A stretch of 64,000 bases of DNA, from positions 186,001 to 250,000 of the forward strand of contig CAJNDS010002619.1 of the NCBI GenBank assembly GCA_905221605.1, given 5' to 3'. Source of the DNA: Symbiodinium natans. Taxonomy: Eukaryota; Sar; Dinophyceae; Suessiales; Symbiodiniaceae. The notes beneath the pieces were generated by a model. The model saw nothing but the letters and a program-made list of their open reading frames with translations. It did no database searches and was not told where the DNA came from. This document shows positions 19,644 through 28,000 of this stretch, one piece after another. Each line of letters begins with the position of its first letter. Positions within the stretch are counted from its first letter, which is position 1. Made by a program: the position numbers and the translations under genes.

Positions 19644-20503
19644 AACCGAGGTCTTCATCTCAGCATGTGCTTCAGGATTTGCTTACACAAGCCATTTTGG
19701 CCAACACTGGAACATATTGCTATTTGAACTCCTGGATAAGATCTCTAGCTTGGGCCTCTGTATGCTCGGAAATACGCTTGCATTGTCACACGCATCTGGT
19801 ACATTTGCTCTCAGATCTTCTTTCAGGTGTTGAGCCATTGGATGGGGCTCTGGATTTGCCGTCATCAAATGTGCTGCAACCTGTGCTGCGAGGCTGGCAA
19901 CACAACAATCGACAGCATGATGTTTGTGAGTTTGCACACCATGTTATCAACACGACAGGCATTGGGGATCTCTTTGGGGTATGGCAAGCAAGGCAGCTCA
20001 GAGATGGGCTTGTTCATATCGCTGATACTGGCTATTGCTTATCCCTCACACCGGACGCCAGGTCTTGCTCTATACATGTGATGCTGAACAAATGGCAGGC
20101 AGATCCCACTTCAGGTGCATTTCGTGGCTTTCTTGTGCTACCTACAATGCTCATGGTGCAGGTGGGCAGATTTCGTCAGCCTCAAACGATCAAGCGAGTG
20201 ACGCCTGAGAATCGCATCCGTAAGCTCTTTACTGTCATCAAGTATTTGCAAGATGAGATACAACTTCCTGTCTTTGTCGATGCCACTTCACTGAGCTTGC
20301 GATATGTGAGTTACAGGCTAGTAGCAGGGATCGTCCATCATGGATCTCTGCCACAGAATGGACACTACACTTGCATTCTGAAGAGTTCTGACAATGGAAA
20401 TATGTATCAATGCGATGACCATGCTGCTCCTCAACCAATTTCCGACTTCGATGATATTGCTTGCAAGAACTTGTATGCTTTGATTTACATATCAGCAGAG
20501 TGA
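19619..20503 (+). CDS. USP-like (peptidase C19) deubiquitinase domain of the LINE
   Basis: About 294 residues carrying the three hallmark boxes of ubiquitin-specific proteases. The Cys box is NTGTYCYLNSWIRSL, with the catalytic Cys codon at 19718. The QHDVCEF box follows, and the His box HHGSLPQNGHYTCIL comes with a downstream MYQCDDHA Asp region. The domain is small, as in minimal USPs. The frame is that of the LINE polyprotein and stays open back to the copia insertion at 18755, so before that insertion it could be read through from the reverse transcriptase. ATG 19619 is a possible independent start. An OTU-type protease is known from some LINEs; a USP-type one is not known to me. The role is inferred: processing the polyprotein or removing ubiquitin. 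Confidence 0.75.
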   Translation: MGIRIESVKPRSSSQHVLQDLLTQAILANTGTYCYLNSWIRSLAWASVCSEIRLHCHTHLVHLLSDLLSGVEPLDGALDLPSSNVLQPVLRGWQHNNRQHDVCEFAHHVINTTGIGDLFGVWQARQLRDGLVHIADTGYCLSLTPDARSCSIHVMLNKWQADPTSGAFRGFLVLPTMLMVQVGRFRQPQTIKRVTPENRIRKLFTVIKYLQDEIQLPVFVDATSLSLRYVSYRLVAGIVHHGSLPQNGHYTCILKSSDNGNMYQCDDHAAPQPISDFDDIACKNLYALIYISAE

Positions 20504-20836
20504 TGTGATGGGATAGGCATTTCCTTTTCGCTGCCGACTTAATGTCGTATGTTCCATAGTGTTTCAAGATGGCTTTGTAGCTGTCATGGGGGGGATCTCA
20601 GAGATTACTGCAAATTCAGTGTCTCTCACATGCATTACCGGCCATTCGTGGTGTCTTGTATGTGCCAATTCGTGCAGCTGTGTGGTAGGTTCTAAGTTCT
20701 TGTGATGTTGTACTTTCAACATGTGCTCCTGAAGCACCGGGCCCTCTGGGCTTGCACGTGTTACCGTCGCAGGGCGAACTAGCTGTTCCGTTCTCACACC
20801 GAGATGTTCAGACTTCGCTGCGTGCAAAGTGCAAAA
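20504..20836 (+). other. LINE 3' untranslated region and tail
   Basis: 333 bases between the USP-like stop and the 13-bp target duplication. No ORF of note. It ends in an A-rich GTGCAAAGTGCAAAA, the likely priming tail. Confidence 0.7.
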
Positions 20837-20899
20837 GTATCCCAGCACCTGACCGAAGTTGGGGCGCACCCTGAAGCCGTACTGGCGCTGCTCCTCCAT
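20837..20899 (-). pseudogene. Viral gene X, 5' part (first 21 codons)
   Basis: ATG at 20899 lies 10 bases downstream of the stop of the preceding minus-strand gene (20910). The 21 codons run to the LINE target duplication and continue in frame at 1934. Tight spacing with its neighbour fits a compact viral operon-like array. Confidence 0.7.
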
Positions 20900-20909
20900 G
20901 TGTGCGTCT

Positions 20910-21239
20910 TTACAGCATGCCCCCGTGAACGCCGCTGTCCGCCGTGTTCCTGCCCGCCGCGACGTCCCTCGCCATCCGCCGCACCCCCGCCCGCTCCGCC
21001 GGGGCGTACCGCAGCTGGGGCACCCGGCGGTTCACGGCCTCCGTCAGCCGGCCCACCGCGTCGGTGTACTCCTCGCCCTCCTTGCGCGTCCGGCGCTCCT
21101 CGAGCCACTTGTTGAAGGCCCGGGCCTCCAGGAGCTCGTTGTAGCGCTTGTGGAGCAGCGGATTCACGTTGTAGCTCGGGTACTTCTGCCAGAAGCTCCT
21201 GAGCATCTGGGGCTCGTTGCGGCGCTCCAGGGGCATCAT
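20910..21239 (-). CDS. Small basic viral protein
   Basis: A 109-codon gene starting at a double ATG and ending 10 bases before gene X. The protein is strongly charged (NKWLEERRTRKEGEEYTDAV, EAVNRRVPQLRY) and mostly helical, with no signal peptide or enzyme motif. Spacing to its upstream neighbour is also only 10 bases. No family is recognised; the composition suits a minor capsid or DNA-associated protein. Confidence 0.65.
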   Translation of the reverse strand: MMPLERRNEPQMLRSFWQKYPSYNVNPLLHKRYNELLEARAFNKWLEERRTRKEGEEYTDAVGRLTEAVNRRVPQLRYAPAERAGVRRMARDVAAGRNTADSGVHGGML

Positions 21240-21249
21240 CCTTTTAGCT

Positions 21250-21702
21250 CTACACGTCCATGCTGTTCGCCATGGCCAGCTGCTCGAAGCGGTTCTGCCG
21301 GCTGATCTGGCGCATCATGCGCACCTGCGAGGGCGTCAGGTGGAGGGGGCGCTGCTTCGGCTTGGGCTCCGGCTCGGGCTCCGGCTGAGCAGGAACCGCG
21401 CTCGCCGGCTGCGGCTGACCGCCTCCCCCAGCGTCGGCGGCGGGAACCGTCGCCGGCGGCTTGGGCTTGTTCTTTGAACCGGCCGGGCGGCCCCTGCGCT
21501 TGGGCACTGGTGCTCCGGCGTCCTCAGCGGCGGGCACGGCCACCACCCCAGGGCGAGGTGTGGCAGGGGGAGCGGGGGCGGGATCAGCCATTGCAGGAGC
21601 CTCTCCCACCAGCTCGGCTGCTCCAGCAGGTTCCTCCGCGCCTGCTGCCTCCGGAGCACCCTGCTGGGGCTCTTGCTGCGTGGGCTCTGGCTCATCGGCC
21701 AT
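21250..21702 (-). CDS. Ala/Pro-rich viral protein with AT-hook
   Basis: A 150-residue protein. The first ~75 residues are Ala/Pro/Glu-rich. It then has KRRGRPAGSKNKPK, a good AT-hook (core RGRPAGSK) expected to bind the minor groove of AT-rich DNA. A Pro/Glu/Lys-rich linker and a helical end (LTPSQVRMMRQISRQNRFEQLAM) follow. The start ATG at 21702 lies 40 bases after the capsid stop. A DNA-condensing or virion core role is inferred from the AT-hook and position; no homologue was recognised. Confidence 0.65.
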   Translation of the reverse strand: MADEPEPTQQEPQQGAPEAAGAEEPAGAAELVGEAPAMADPAPAPPATPRPGVVAVPAAEDAGAPVPKRRGRPAGSKNKPKPPATVPAADAGGGGQPQPASAVPAQPEPEPEPKPKQRPLHLTPSQVRMMRQISRQNRFEQLAMANSMDV

Positions 21703-21742
21703 GCCAGCGTGGGTCCCCTTTTGTTTTCTTTCTTCGGGCCCT

Positions 21743-22700
21743 TCATTTTTCTGGGTCGAGGAAAATCGCGAAGCTGACGGACGTGCCTCGGGTGTTCACC
21801 TCGTTGCCATTCACGTCCGTCAGCCGAAAATTCAGAGACCGCAGCGTGATCGGGCCCCTGAGCTCCACGAAGTGGCCGTCGTCGGTTTGGTCCTTCATGA
21901 CGTGCCCCACGCCGCGGTCCACGATGACCTTGCAAATTATGTCCGTCCCCAAGGGGCCCAGGATGTGGGCCGCGTTGCCCAGCTCCCGGCACCGCAGGTA
22001 GACCTCGTTGTAGGCGTTCATGGACACCCACAGGAAGATCTGCAGCGCGCCGTCCAGGTAGCTGCCGCCCAGCAGGTGGTTGATGCTCTGGGGGCGGGTA
22101 GCGGAGGCGCCCTGGGGGTACCCCGGGCCGTTCGGGAACAGGTCCCGCAGCTCCGCGTCCGAGAGTATGCGGCGGTTCGAGTCGTAGGCCACCTCGACGG
22201 CGTTCGTGGCCTCCACGTAGGTGGCGGCTGCGAAGTTGGAGGAGATCCAGGCCGCCAGCCGCGCGCCGGTGTAGGCGCCCACGGGCAGCTCCGCCGTGTT
22301 CAGCGTGCCCAGGGCCACGTCGATCCAGTAGAGGTGCGTGAAACGCGTCTGCGATGCGCACCTTGTAGACCGCCATTTTGGCGCTCGTCTGCATGTGCAG
22401 CGTCTCCGGGAGCTCGAAGGTGAAGTTGCTGTCGGAGCCCGAGACGCGGTTCCTGGAGTCGACGTATATGGTCGACATAACCGGCTTGTTTCTCCTAAAC
22501 CGGAACGGCGTTCGGGAGAGCCCGCTGGCCGTGGACTCACCCGACACGCCGCGCTGGCCCCAAGTGGTCGGCAGAGTGGCCAGGCGAGGGTCGTAGACGT
22601 TGGGCTGGCTGCTGCAGCACCTAATGTTGCTGCACTCGCTCTCGATGATCGGCCCGCCCCCCAGCAGCTTGCTGGCCGCCGCCGAGAGGATGCCGCCCAT
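21743..22700 (-). pseudogene. Penton-like (minor) capsid protein, frameshifted
   Basis: The N-terminal part (22700 to about 22345) contains MSTIYVDSRNRVSGSDSNFTF (Met at 22478). The pattern of YxDSRxR..S.S.F..xLPE is typical of penton/minor capsid proteins of Polinton-like viruses and adintoviruses. A single-base indel near 22343 moves the rest into another frame, which runs to a stop at 21743 (THLYWIDVALGTLNTAELP ... FLDPEK). The first 74 residues start MGGILSAAASKLLGG and may be a lipid-modified or linker segment. The start overlaps the end of the ATPase gene. No double-jelly-roll major capsid gene is visible in the window; it may lie to the left. Confidence 0.75.
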
Positions 22701-23490
22701 TTACCGGCTGCTGGGGCTCCGCGGGCTGCGCGGGCTCCGCGGCGCCGTCCAGCACGAATTTTCGCTCGAAGCGCACCCAGAAGGCCTCCTCTTTGGGCGC
22801 CAGCAGGTTGACGTACCAAAAAGAGTACTTCTCCCTGGTGGCTTCCTCATACATCCCGTAAAGCGTCTCCTTGTCTACGAGCGCACTCAATTCTTCCACT
22901 AGAGCTTCCAGTTCCAAGCGGTTCCGCAGCCGGAAAACGCAAGCGAACATGATGTTCACCCGCACCGCCGAGCTCATCAGTCGCAGCTTTTGGGTGCTGG
23001 TCCACGTTGAAATCATGTAATGGCGGCCTCTGATGTACAATTTGTCCAGCATGCCATCCCCGGTCCTGTTGTGGACCCCCTTGGCGTCCGCTACGTCGTC
23101 GAGTACCAGCAAAACTTGGTACAGCTTCTTCATGCCCAGGCGCTTGGACTGCTGTGTGATCCGCTTCTGCTGCTCCATGATGCGGCGCAGCGCGTCCTCG
23201 TCCCACTCGGTCCACCAAGCCTGCTCACGGTCTGTGTCGACGCCCAGCTCCTCGCGAATGTAGTCCTTCACGGGGTCCCAGGCAGAATCTATGTCCACGG
23301 AAGGTGACATGATGTAGATGCGGGAAAAGCAGCCTCTGTACTGCTCCAAGATCATGGACACGAGGAGCACGGTCTTGCCTGTGCGACTCGGACCCACCAG
23401 CACGCCGTTCGCCGGCAGCCTGGGCACCACGGGGTCGCGGGGCTGCTGCACCTGGAACTTGGGCGTCGGGAAGAGTTTGACCTTGCCCAT
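22621..23490 (-). CDS. DNA-packaging ATPase, A32/FtsK-HerA type
   Basis: A 289-residue ATPase that would pump viral DNA into capsids. Walker A is GPSRTGKT (residues 33-40), Walker B is LLVLDDVAD (Asp 131-132), and a sensor-like ISTWTSTQKL follows. MSPSVDIDSAWDPVKDYI is characteristic of packaging ATPases of Polinton-like and giant viruses. The gene is intact here. Its last ~80 bases overlap the capsid gene start in another frame. It lies 16 bases downstream of the methyltransferase stop. Confidence 0.88.
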   Translation of the reverse strand: MGKVKLFPTPKFQVQQPRDPVVPRLPANGVLVGPSRTGKTVLLVSMILEQYRGCFSRIYIMSPSVDIDSAWDPVKDYIREELGVDTDREQAWWTEWDEDALRRIMEQQKRITQQSKRLGMKKLYQVLLVLDDVADAKGVHNRTGDGMLDKLYIRGRHYMISTWTSTQKLRLMSSAVRVNIMFACVFRLRNRLELEALVEELSALVDKETLYGMYEEATREKYSFWYVNLLAPKEEAFWVRFERKFVLDGAAEPAQPAEPQQPVNGRHPLGGGQQAAGGRADHRERVQQH

Positions 23491-23506
23491 TCTTTACACC
23501 TCCCGA

Positions 23507-24103
23507 TCAGCCGCTGACAGACGCGGCCAGCTCTTCGCAAAGCCGCGGAGGCATGCTGTAGAGCTGCGGCTGGCTCTGCTGACCGCGGCGGCCGGCGGTC
23601 GTCCCCCGCTGTGCTGCCTCGGGGTGGATGCCGTCCGCGAAGGCGGCGCAGCGGCTGTCTTTGAGGCACATGGCTTCCGAGGGCCGCCAAGGCAGGTTCC
23701 TCGTGGCCTTCCGGTACCGGTACCCGTACTTGCAGTAGCAGACGTCCGAGAAGGGCAGCCCGTGCATGAAGGGTCGAGTTTTCAGCAGCCCCGTCTGCGG
23801 GTTCTCCAAGGCCCACCACTGCGGGCGCAGGTTGCGGATGACCTCGAGCGCTCGTAGCACGAGGCGGTCCCCCGCCTCGAGGTTGCGGGGCCTCTTCCGC
23901 AGCGCCTGGGAGTACTCGGTGCACACAGGGCTGGCCCAGACCATGTCGAAGTGCCCCAAAGAAGTCTCATCCAGCTCCATGATGTCGCAGCAGACGGTGG
24001 GCTCGAACTTGGGATCGAGGTCCACGGAAACGACCTCCCAGCCCCTGTCCCGGAAAGCGCGCCCGATCGACCCCGTGCCCGAAAAGAGCTCAAGGAGCCT
24101 CAT
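23507..24103 (-). CDS. Cytosine-C5 DNA methyltransferase-like protein
   Basis: A 198-residue, short phage-type DNA methylase. Motif I is ELFSGTGSIG (SAM binding), followed by VDLDPKF. The catalytic loop is SPVCTEYSQA (Cys 61), and the motif VI-like ENPQTG starts at residue 100. The usual Pro-Pro-Cys is Pro-Val-Cys here, so activity is uncertain although the catalytic Cys is kept. The tail QLYSMPPRLCEEL resembles the C-terminal target-recognition end of viral methylases. ATG 24103 is chosen because motif I begins there; the frame is open further upstream but with implausible sequence. It overlaps the 51-residue membrane gene by 14 bases. It probably methylates viral DNA or protects it from nucleases. 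Confidence 0.82.
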   Translation of the reverse strand: MRLLELFSGTGSIGRAFRDRGWEVVSVDLDPKFEPTVCCDIMELDETSLGHFDMVWASPVCTEYSQALRKRPRNLEAGDRLVLRALEVIRNLRPQWWALENPQTGLLKTRPFMHGLPFSDVCYCKYGYRYRKATRNLPWRPSEAMCLKDSRCAAFADGIHPEAAQRGTTAGRRGQQSQPQLYSMPPRLCEELAASVSG

Positions 24104-24245
24104 GCTCTTTGATTGGATCGCAAAGGTACCACACGAAGACGACGAGCCCCGCGAGCAGGCAGGCCAGCTCGAGGTTGCACATGACGCACTCACGCAGGGT
24201 CATGGGCGGCAGCGGGCGTTGGGGACCTTGGTCGGACAAGTCCAT
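24090..24245 (-). CDS. 51-residue single-pass membrane protein
   Basis: A short ORF of 51 codons ending in TGA. It starts at ATG 24245 (MDLSDQGPQRPLPP), has Cys residues (TLRECVMCNLE) and one clear membrane segment (LACLLAGLVVFVWYLC), then a short charged tail. It overlaps the methyltransferase ATG by 14 bases, the compact arrangement expected in this minus-strand array. Its start faces the plus-strand gene at 24296 across 50 bases. Small membrane proteins are common in Polinton-like viruses; exact function unknown. Confidence 0.6.
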   Translation of the reverse strand: MDLSDQGPQRPLPPMTLRECVMCNLELACLLAGLVVFVWYLCDPIKEHEAP

Positions 24246-24295
24246 GGCCTTTTATGGAAGGGTAAATAGAGCCGCCGGCTCGCCAGCGGAAGAAC
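24246..24295. promoter_or_regulatory. Divergent intergenic promoter region
   Basis: Fifty bases separate the outward-facing minus-strand virion array and the plus-strand replication genes. An AT-rich GGGTAAATAGA lies about 30 bases before ATG 24296 and is a possible TATA-like element. This is inferred from gene layout only. Confidence 0.35.
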
Positions 24296-24868
24296 ATGGC
24301 ATCAAGGCAGAGCTTCGAGCTGGGCGAGCTTCTCACGAACGCGAAGGGAGGCAAGTACCTGCCGCTGAAGGCGGCGGACGGAGTTGTGCCCGCGTGGAGC
24401 AGCCCCGCCTGGCTGCGCATCCTGTGGCACCCCGCCGCCTTCGGCGATGCCGACGCCCGCCGCGTGAACGTCTGCTTCGAGCCGGATGAGTCCGTCGAGC
24501 AGCACTTCAAGGTTGTGGAAAAGGAGCTGGCGTCCAAGCTCGTGGCCAAGTCGGGCAGGGACCCCAAAGTGTTCGGCCGCAGCCTCTCGCCCGCCGAGCT
24601 GGAGGCGCGGCTGCAATCATGCCTCAAGACCAGCCAGCGGGGCACCCCTTTCCTGAAGGCCAAGCTCAACTGGGACAGGGTGCGCTTCTGGGACACGGAA
24701 GGATACCCGCTGCAGGAGCCGGGCGACCTTGCGGGCCGCAGCGCTAGGGTGCGCCTCGAGCTGCGCCAGGTGTGGGTGATGAATCCCCAGTGCGGCCTGC
24801 TGCTGGAGGTCACCGACCTGCAGCTGCAGGAGAGCGAGCCGGCCAAGGTCGAGTGCTCCTTCGGCTGA
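24296..24868 (+). CDS. Small viral protein, possibly single-stranded DNA binding
   Basis: A 190-residue intact protein immediately upstream of the polymerase-helicase gene. It has alternating charged and hydrophobic strands, a Leu/Gln-rich C-terminal part (RLELRQVWVMNPQCGLLLEV) and ends EPAKVECSFG. No catalytic motif. Size, position and mixed alpha/beta composition would fit a single-stranded DNA-binding protein, but that is inference. The left edge of the 11-kb tandem duplication falls inside this gene at 24489, so the second copy lacks the first ~64 codons. Confidence 0.6.
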   Translation: MASRQSFELGELLTNAKGGKYLPLKAADGVVPAWSSPAWLRILWHPAAFGDADARRVNVCFEPDESVEQHFKVVEKELASKLVAKSGRDPKVFGRSLSPAELEARLQSCLKTSQRGTPFLKAKLNWDRVRFWDTEGYPLQEPGDLAGRSARVRLELRQVWVMNPQCGLLLEVTDLQLQESEPAKVECSFG

Positions 24869-25061
24869 CCGCTGTCTAGAAGAAAGGGTGGCGGGCGCCC
24901 GCAGCACAGGCCTGCCCCCAAAGGCCCCCCGCGGCAGGGGCAGCTTACAGCAGCCGCCGAATTCGTTTCTGAGACATCAGCCACCCCCCCGCTAATTCGT
25001 TTTCGGACCCGAAATCTGCTCGGACGGATTTTTTTTTGCCGGACCAGAAAGAATAAAAGGA
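24869..25061 (+). other. Intergenic spacer with T-tract
   Basis: 193 bases between two plus-strand viral genes. It contains a run of nine T (about 25029) and an AT-rich AGAATAAAAGG just before ATG 25062, which could serve transcription end and start signals. Repeated at 35981-36173. Confidence 0.4.
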
Positions 25062-28000
25062 ATGAGTTGGGCGCAACAGCGCGAGCAGATCCGCCGTGCG
25101 GCCGAAGCCGGGGTCAGGCCAAGGGCCTCGGCGCTAGGCTCCCAGATTCTGCCCCTCCGCGGGCAGGGCGGCCAGTCCGCCCAGCTCACGCGCCCAAACG
25201 GCGCCCTGACGCGAGCCGGGCAGCTGTACTACCAACTTGCAGGCCGCCGGCCGCCGAGCCGTCAGTTCGACGAGTCGCAGCCGCTGATCCGCGAGGGCGC
25301 CTCCGATTACATCCTGCTGCGCAGCGGCGTGAAGAAGCTGGCGCGCACATTGGCGCCGGACGGCAACTACCACCTTACGAAGCTGGGCAAGGCCTTCTTC
25401 AAGGAGAAGTACACGGAGTGGCTGGCCCACGTGCCGGTGCGGATCCGCGGCCGCCGCAAGAACGGCCGGGCCTACGAGCGGCTGGATTACCTGCCCATGA
25501 CCTCGCTGAACGTCGGGCTGCAAAGGCAGAACGACGGACTGTCGGAAGGGCAGGTGGCCCGCAACGTCAAGCAGGCGGTGCTGTCAAGGCTGGGCGACCC
25601 CTCGGAGGACGACGTGATCATGGAGCTCTCGGAGGAGGTCTACCACCTCGACGGGTCGCGGGAGTGGACGCTGAGCTCGCAGACCACGCAGCACGTCGAC
25701 AACCGCACGCTGGTGGAAACGAGCCTGCGGCAGCCGCTCGGTGCCCTGCGCGAGGTCTCTTACCAGCTCTTCAAGGGCGACGAGATCCTGGCCTCAGCCT
25801 TCGAGCAGCGGGACGACAAGCTCTGCGCGGCCCGGCAGCTGGCGGAGCTGCTGCGGCTGCCGCTGGAGGAGGTGCTCTCCGACTTCGACACCATCTGCGA
25901 CCGCGGCTGGCAGGAGCGGGGCATCACGCCCGAGGAGATCCGCAAGTTCTGCGTCTGGCGGGGCGCGCCGATGCTCTTCGTGAACTGCCAGGGGCAGCTC
26001 CTGGACTCTTACCAGCCGGCCGTGAAGGAGGCGCGCGCCGTGGCCTTCACGGCCTGGCAGGGGCACGCCTTCTTCTACAAGAACGCTCGCAGCGTCTTCC
26101 AGTGCGACGACGCGGAGCGCCTGCGGCCCCGCTTCCGGTCGGAGCGGCGGGAGTCCACGGTGCCCGAGTTCGGCGCATGGCGAGAGTGGGACGGCGAGCT
26201 CCGCGCAGGTCACTTCTGGACGCGGGACCTGCGGGCGGCGCGGGGCGCGCTGCTGGCCGTGGGGCACTGCCCCAGGGTGGCCATGCGCAGCCTCTGCGAG
26301 TGGCGCAGCCTGCGACTGCGGGCGGGCGAGGCGGACTGCGTCATCTGCGAGCTGCCCGAGGATGCCGAGGTGCTGCAGGCGTGGACGGAGCGCTTCGGGC
26401 TGAAGTACCGCGGCCAGAGGCTGGCCGGCGCCACCAACGAGGTCTTCTTGCATCTGCTCCGGGCGCAGCGCGAGGTGCCGCAGCAGCGGGAGCAGATCTT
26501 GGCCTCCCAGGGCGGCGCCTGCAAACTGTGTGGCGCGCCCATCGCGCTCTGCGCCTGCGAGTTCGACCACGTGGTGCCGGTGAGCACCGCCTTCCGCGGG
26601 CAGATCCAGGAGTTCCAGGCGCTCTGCCACGAGTGCCACCGGCTCAAGACCAGCCTGGAGAATTCGCGCGCGACTGCGCTGGAGAGCCGCTTCAGCCCCG
26701 CGGCGTGCGAGGCCTATGTGAACTCGCCGAGGCTGCCGCCGCTGGTCTGCGGGCTGCAGAAGTGGAACGAGGACCGGGTCTGCTGGGGCGTGGATGTGGT
26801 GCGCTGCCGCAAGAACGGGCTGGCCAACGCGCGCTTCCCTCTGCCAGTGTTCTGCCCACTGGATTCGGTGCAGGAGGCGCGGGAGGGCTGCCTGGCGGAC
26901 TTGACCTATGTCAGGCTGCGGAAGGACGGGCGCGTGGCTTTGCTGAGCCGGCTGCCGTACGTGGGCGAGGGCTGGTACGCCAAGCCGGCGTGCGCCCACG
27001 TGCTGGAGGCCGGCGTTGCGACGTGGCAGGACTTCCTCTGGAGCCTGGACGCCACCGCGCACGTGGACCCGAGCTAGCTTGCCTGGGCGCTTCGCAAGAT
27101 GGAGCAGGCCTGGCCCGAGGAGCACCTGGCCAAGCTGAGCGTCAATGCTTTGATCGGCCTGTGGGCGCGCAACGTGGACCTCGTCTACCTGATGCGCACC
27201 TCGAACAACCAGCTCGATGGCCACGGTTGCCAGTACCGACAGACCTTCGTGGACGCGGCCGGCAAAACGCACTGGGACCACATCTTCGTGACGCAGCTCT
27301 ACAGCAACGCCTCGCACCGGCCCGCCTGGGACTTCGTCATGGCGGCGGAGTACTGCGCCGTGGCCCGCATTCGACAGATGCTGGCGGAGGTGCCGATGCG
27401 CTACCTCAAGTTCCTGAAAACCGACTGCCTGGGCTTGCAGGACCTGCCCAAGAAGTACTGGCCTGCGGTGGAGCGGCTCACGCGCCTGCGCCACCCCGAC
27501 GGCACGCCGGTCTACAGGTGTGAGCAGGTCGAGCAGCTGCGGGGGCGCCACTTCGAGCCGGAAATCCAGGCTGGACCGCCGCAGCGCCGCGGCTGGGAGC
27601 AAGTGGACGACCCGCTGGCCCACTGCCTGCAGGGGCGCAGCCTGCTGCTCACCGGGCTGCCCGGCACGGGGAAGACGCACCTCGCGAGGCGCATCGTGGA
27701 GCAGCTGCGGGAGGCCGGCGACGTGGTGCAGCTGGTCTCGAAGACCCACTGCGCGGCGCAGAACTTGGGCTTGGGGGCTCAGACTGCCGACCACTGGGTG
27801 CGTCGCACGGTGCGCAACGGCCGCTGCCAGCTTGACTGGCTGGTGATCGAGGAAGTCACGCAGATGGACACGGGGCTCTGGGCCGACGTGGCCTGCGTGG
27901 CGCTGGATCGCGGTGTGCGCTTCCTGCTCATGGGCGATTTCCGGCAGCTGCCGGCGGTGCTCGACAGCTTTGCCGGGGCCCGCGTGGAGCGGCCGCTGAA

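Larger units (their letters stand above)
1948..20836 (+). mobile_element. LINE retrotransposon inserted in viral gene X
   Basis: A non-LTR retrotransposon bounded by perfect 13-bp target-site duplications GTATCCCAGCACC at 1935-1947 and 20837-20849. Removing the element plus one duplication restores the frame of viral gene X. The 3' end is short and A-rich (GTGCAAAGTGCAAAA) rather than a long poly-A tail. Coding content: a small signal-like ORF, a polyprotein with AP-endonuclease, reverse transcriptase and C2H2 fingers, a middle domain in a shifted frame, and a C-terminal USP-like protease. A complete copia element occupies 9782-18747, so the LINE itself is about 9.9 kb and appears full length. 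Confidence 0.92.

Noticed and set aside
19690-19703. GCCATTTTGGCC resembling the middle of the spliced leader
   Set aside because: It encodes AILAN of the USP Cys-box region, and the leader match stops before the conserved CTCAAG end.
22370-22385. CGCCATTTTGGCG resembling the spliced leader
   Set aside because: It lies inside the capsid coding sequence (SAKMAV on the minus strand) with a poor match at both leader ends.
23507-24103. Methyltransferase as half of a restriction-modification system
   Set aside because: No adjacent restriction endonuclease gene; the HNH is inside the polymerase fusion and lone methylases are common in viruses.
25067-27523. 818-codon plus-strand ORF overlapping the polymerase gene in another frame
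   Set aside because: It is an Ala/Gly/Arg/Pro-rich shadow frame, with all motifs found in the other frame.
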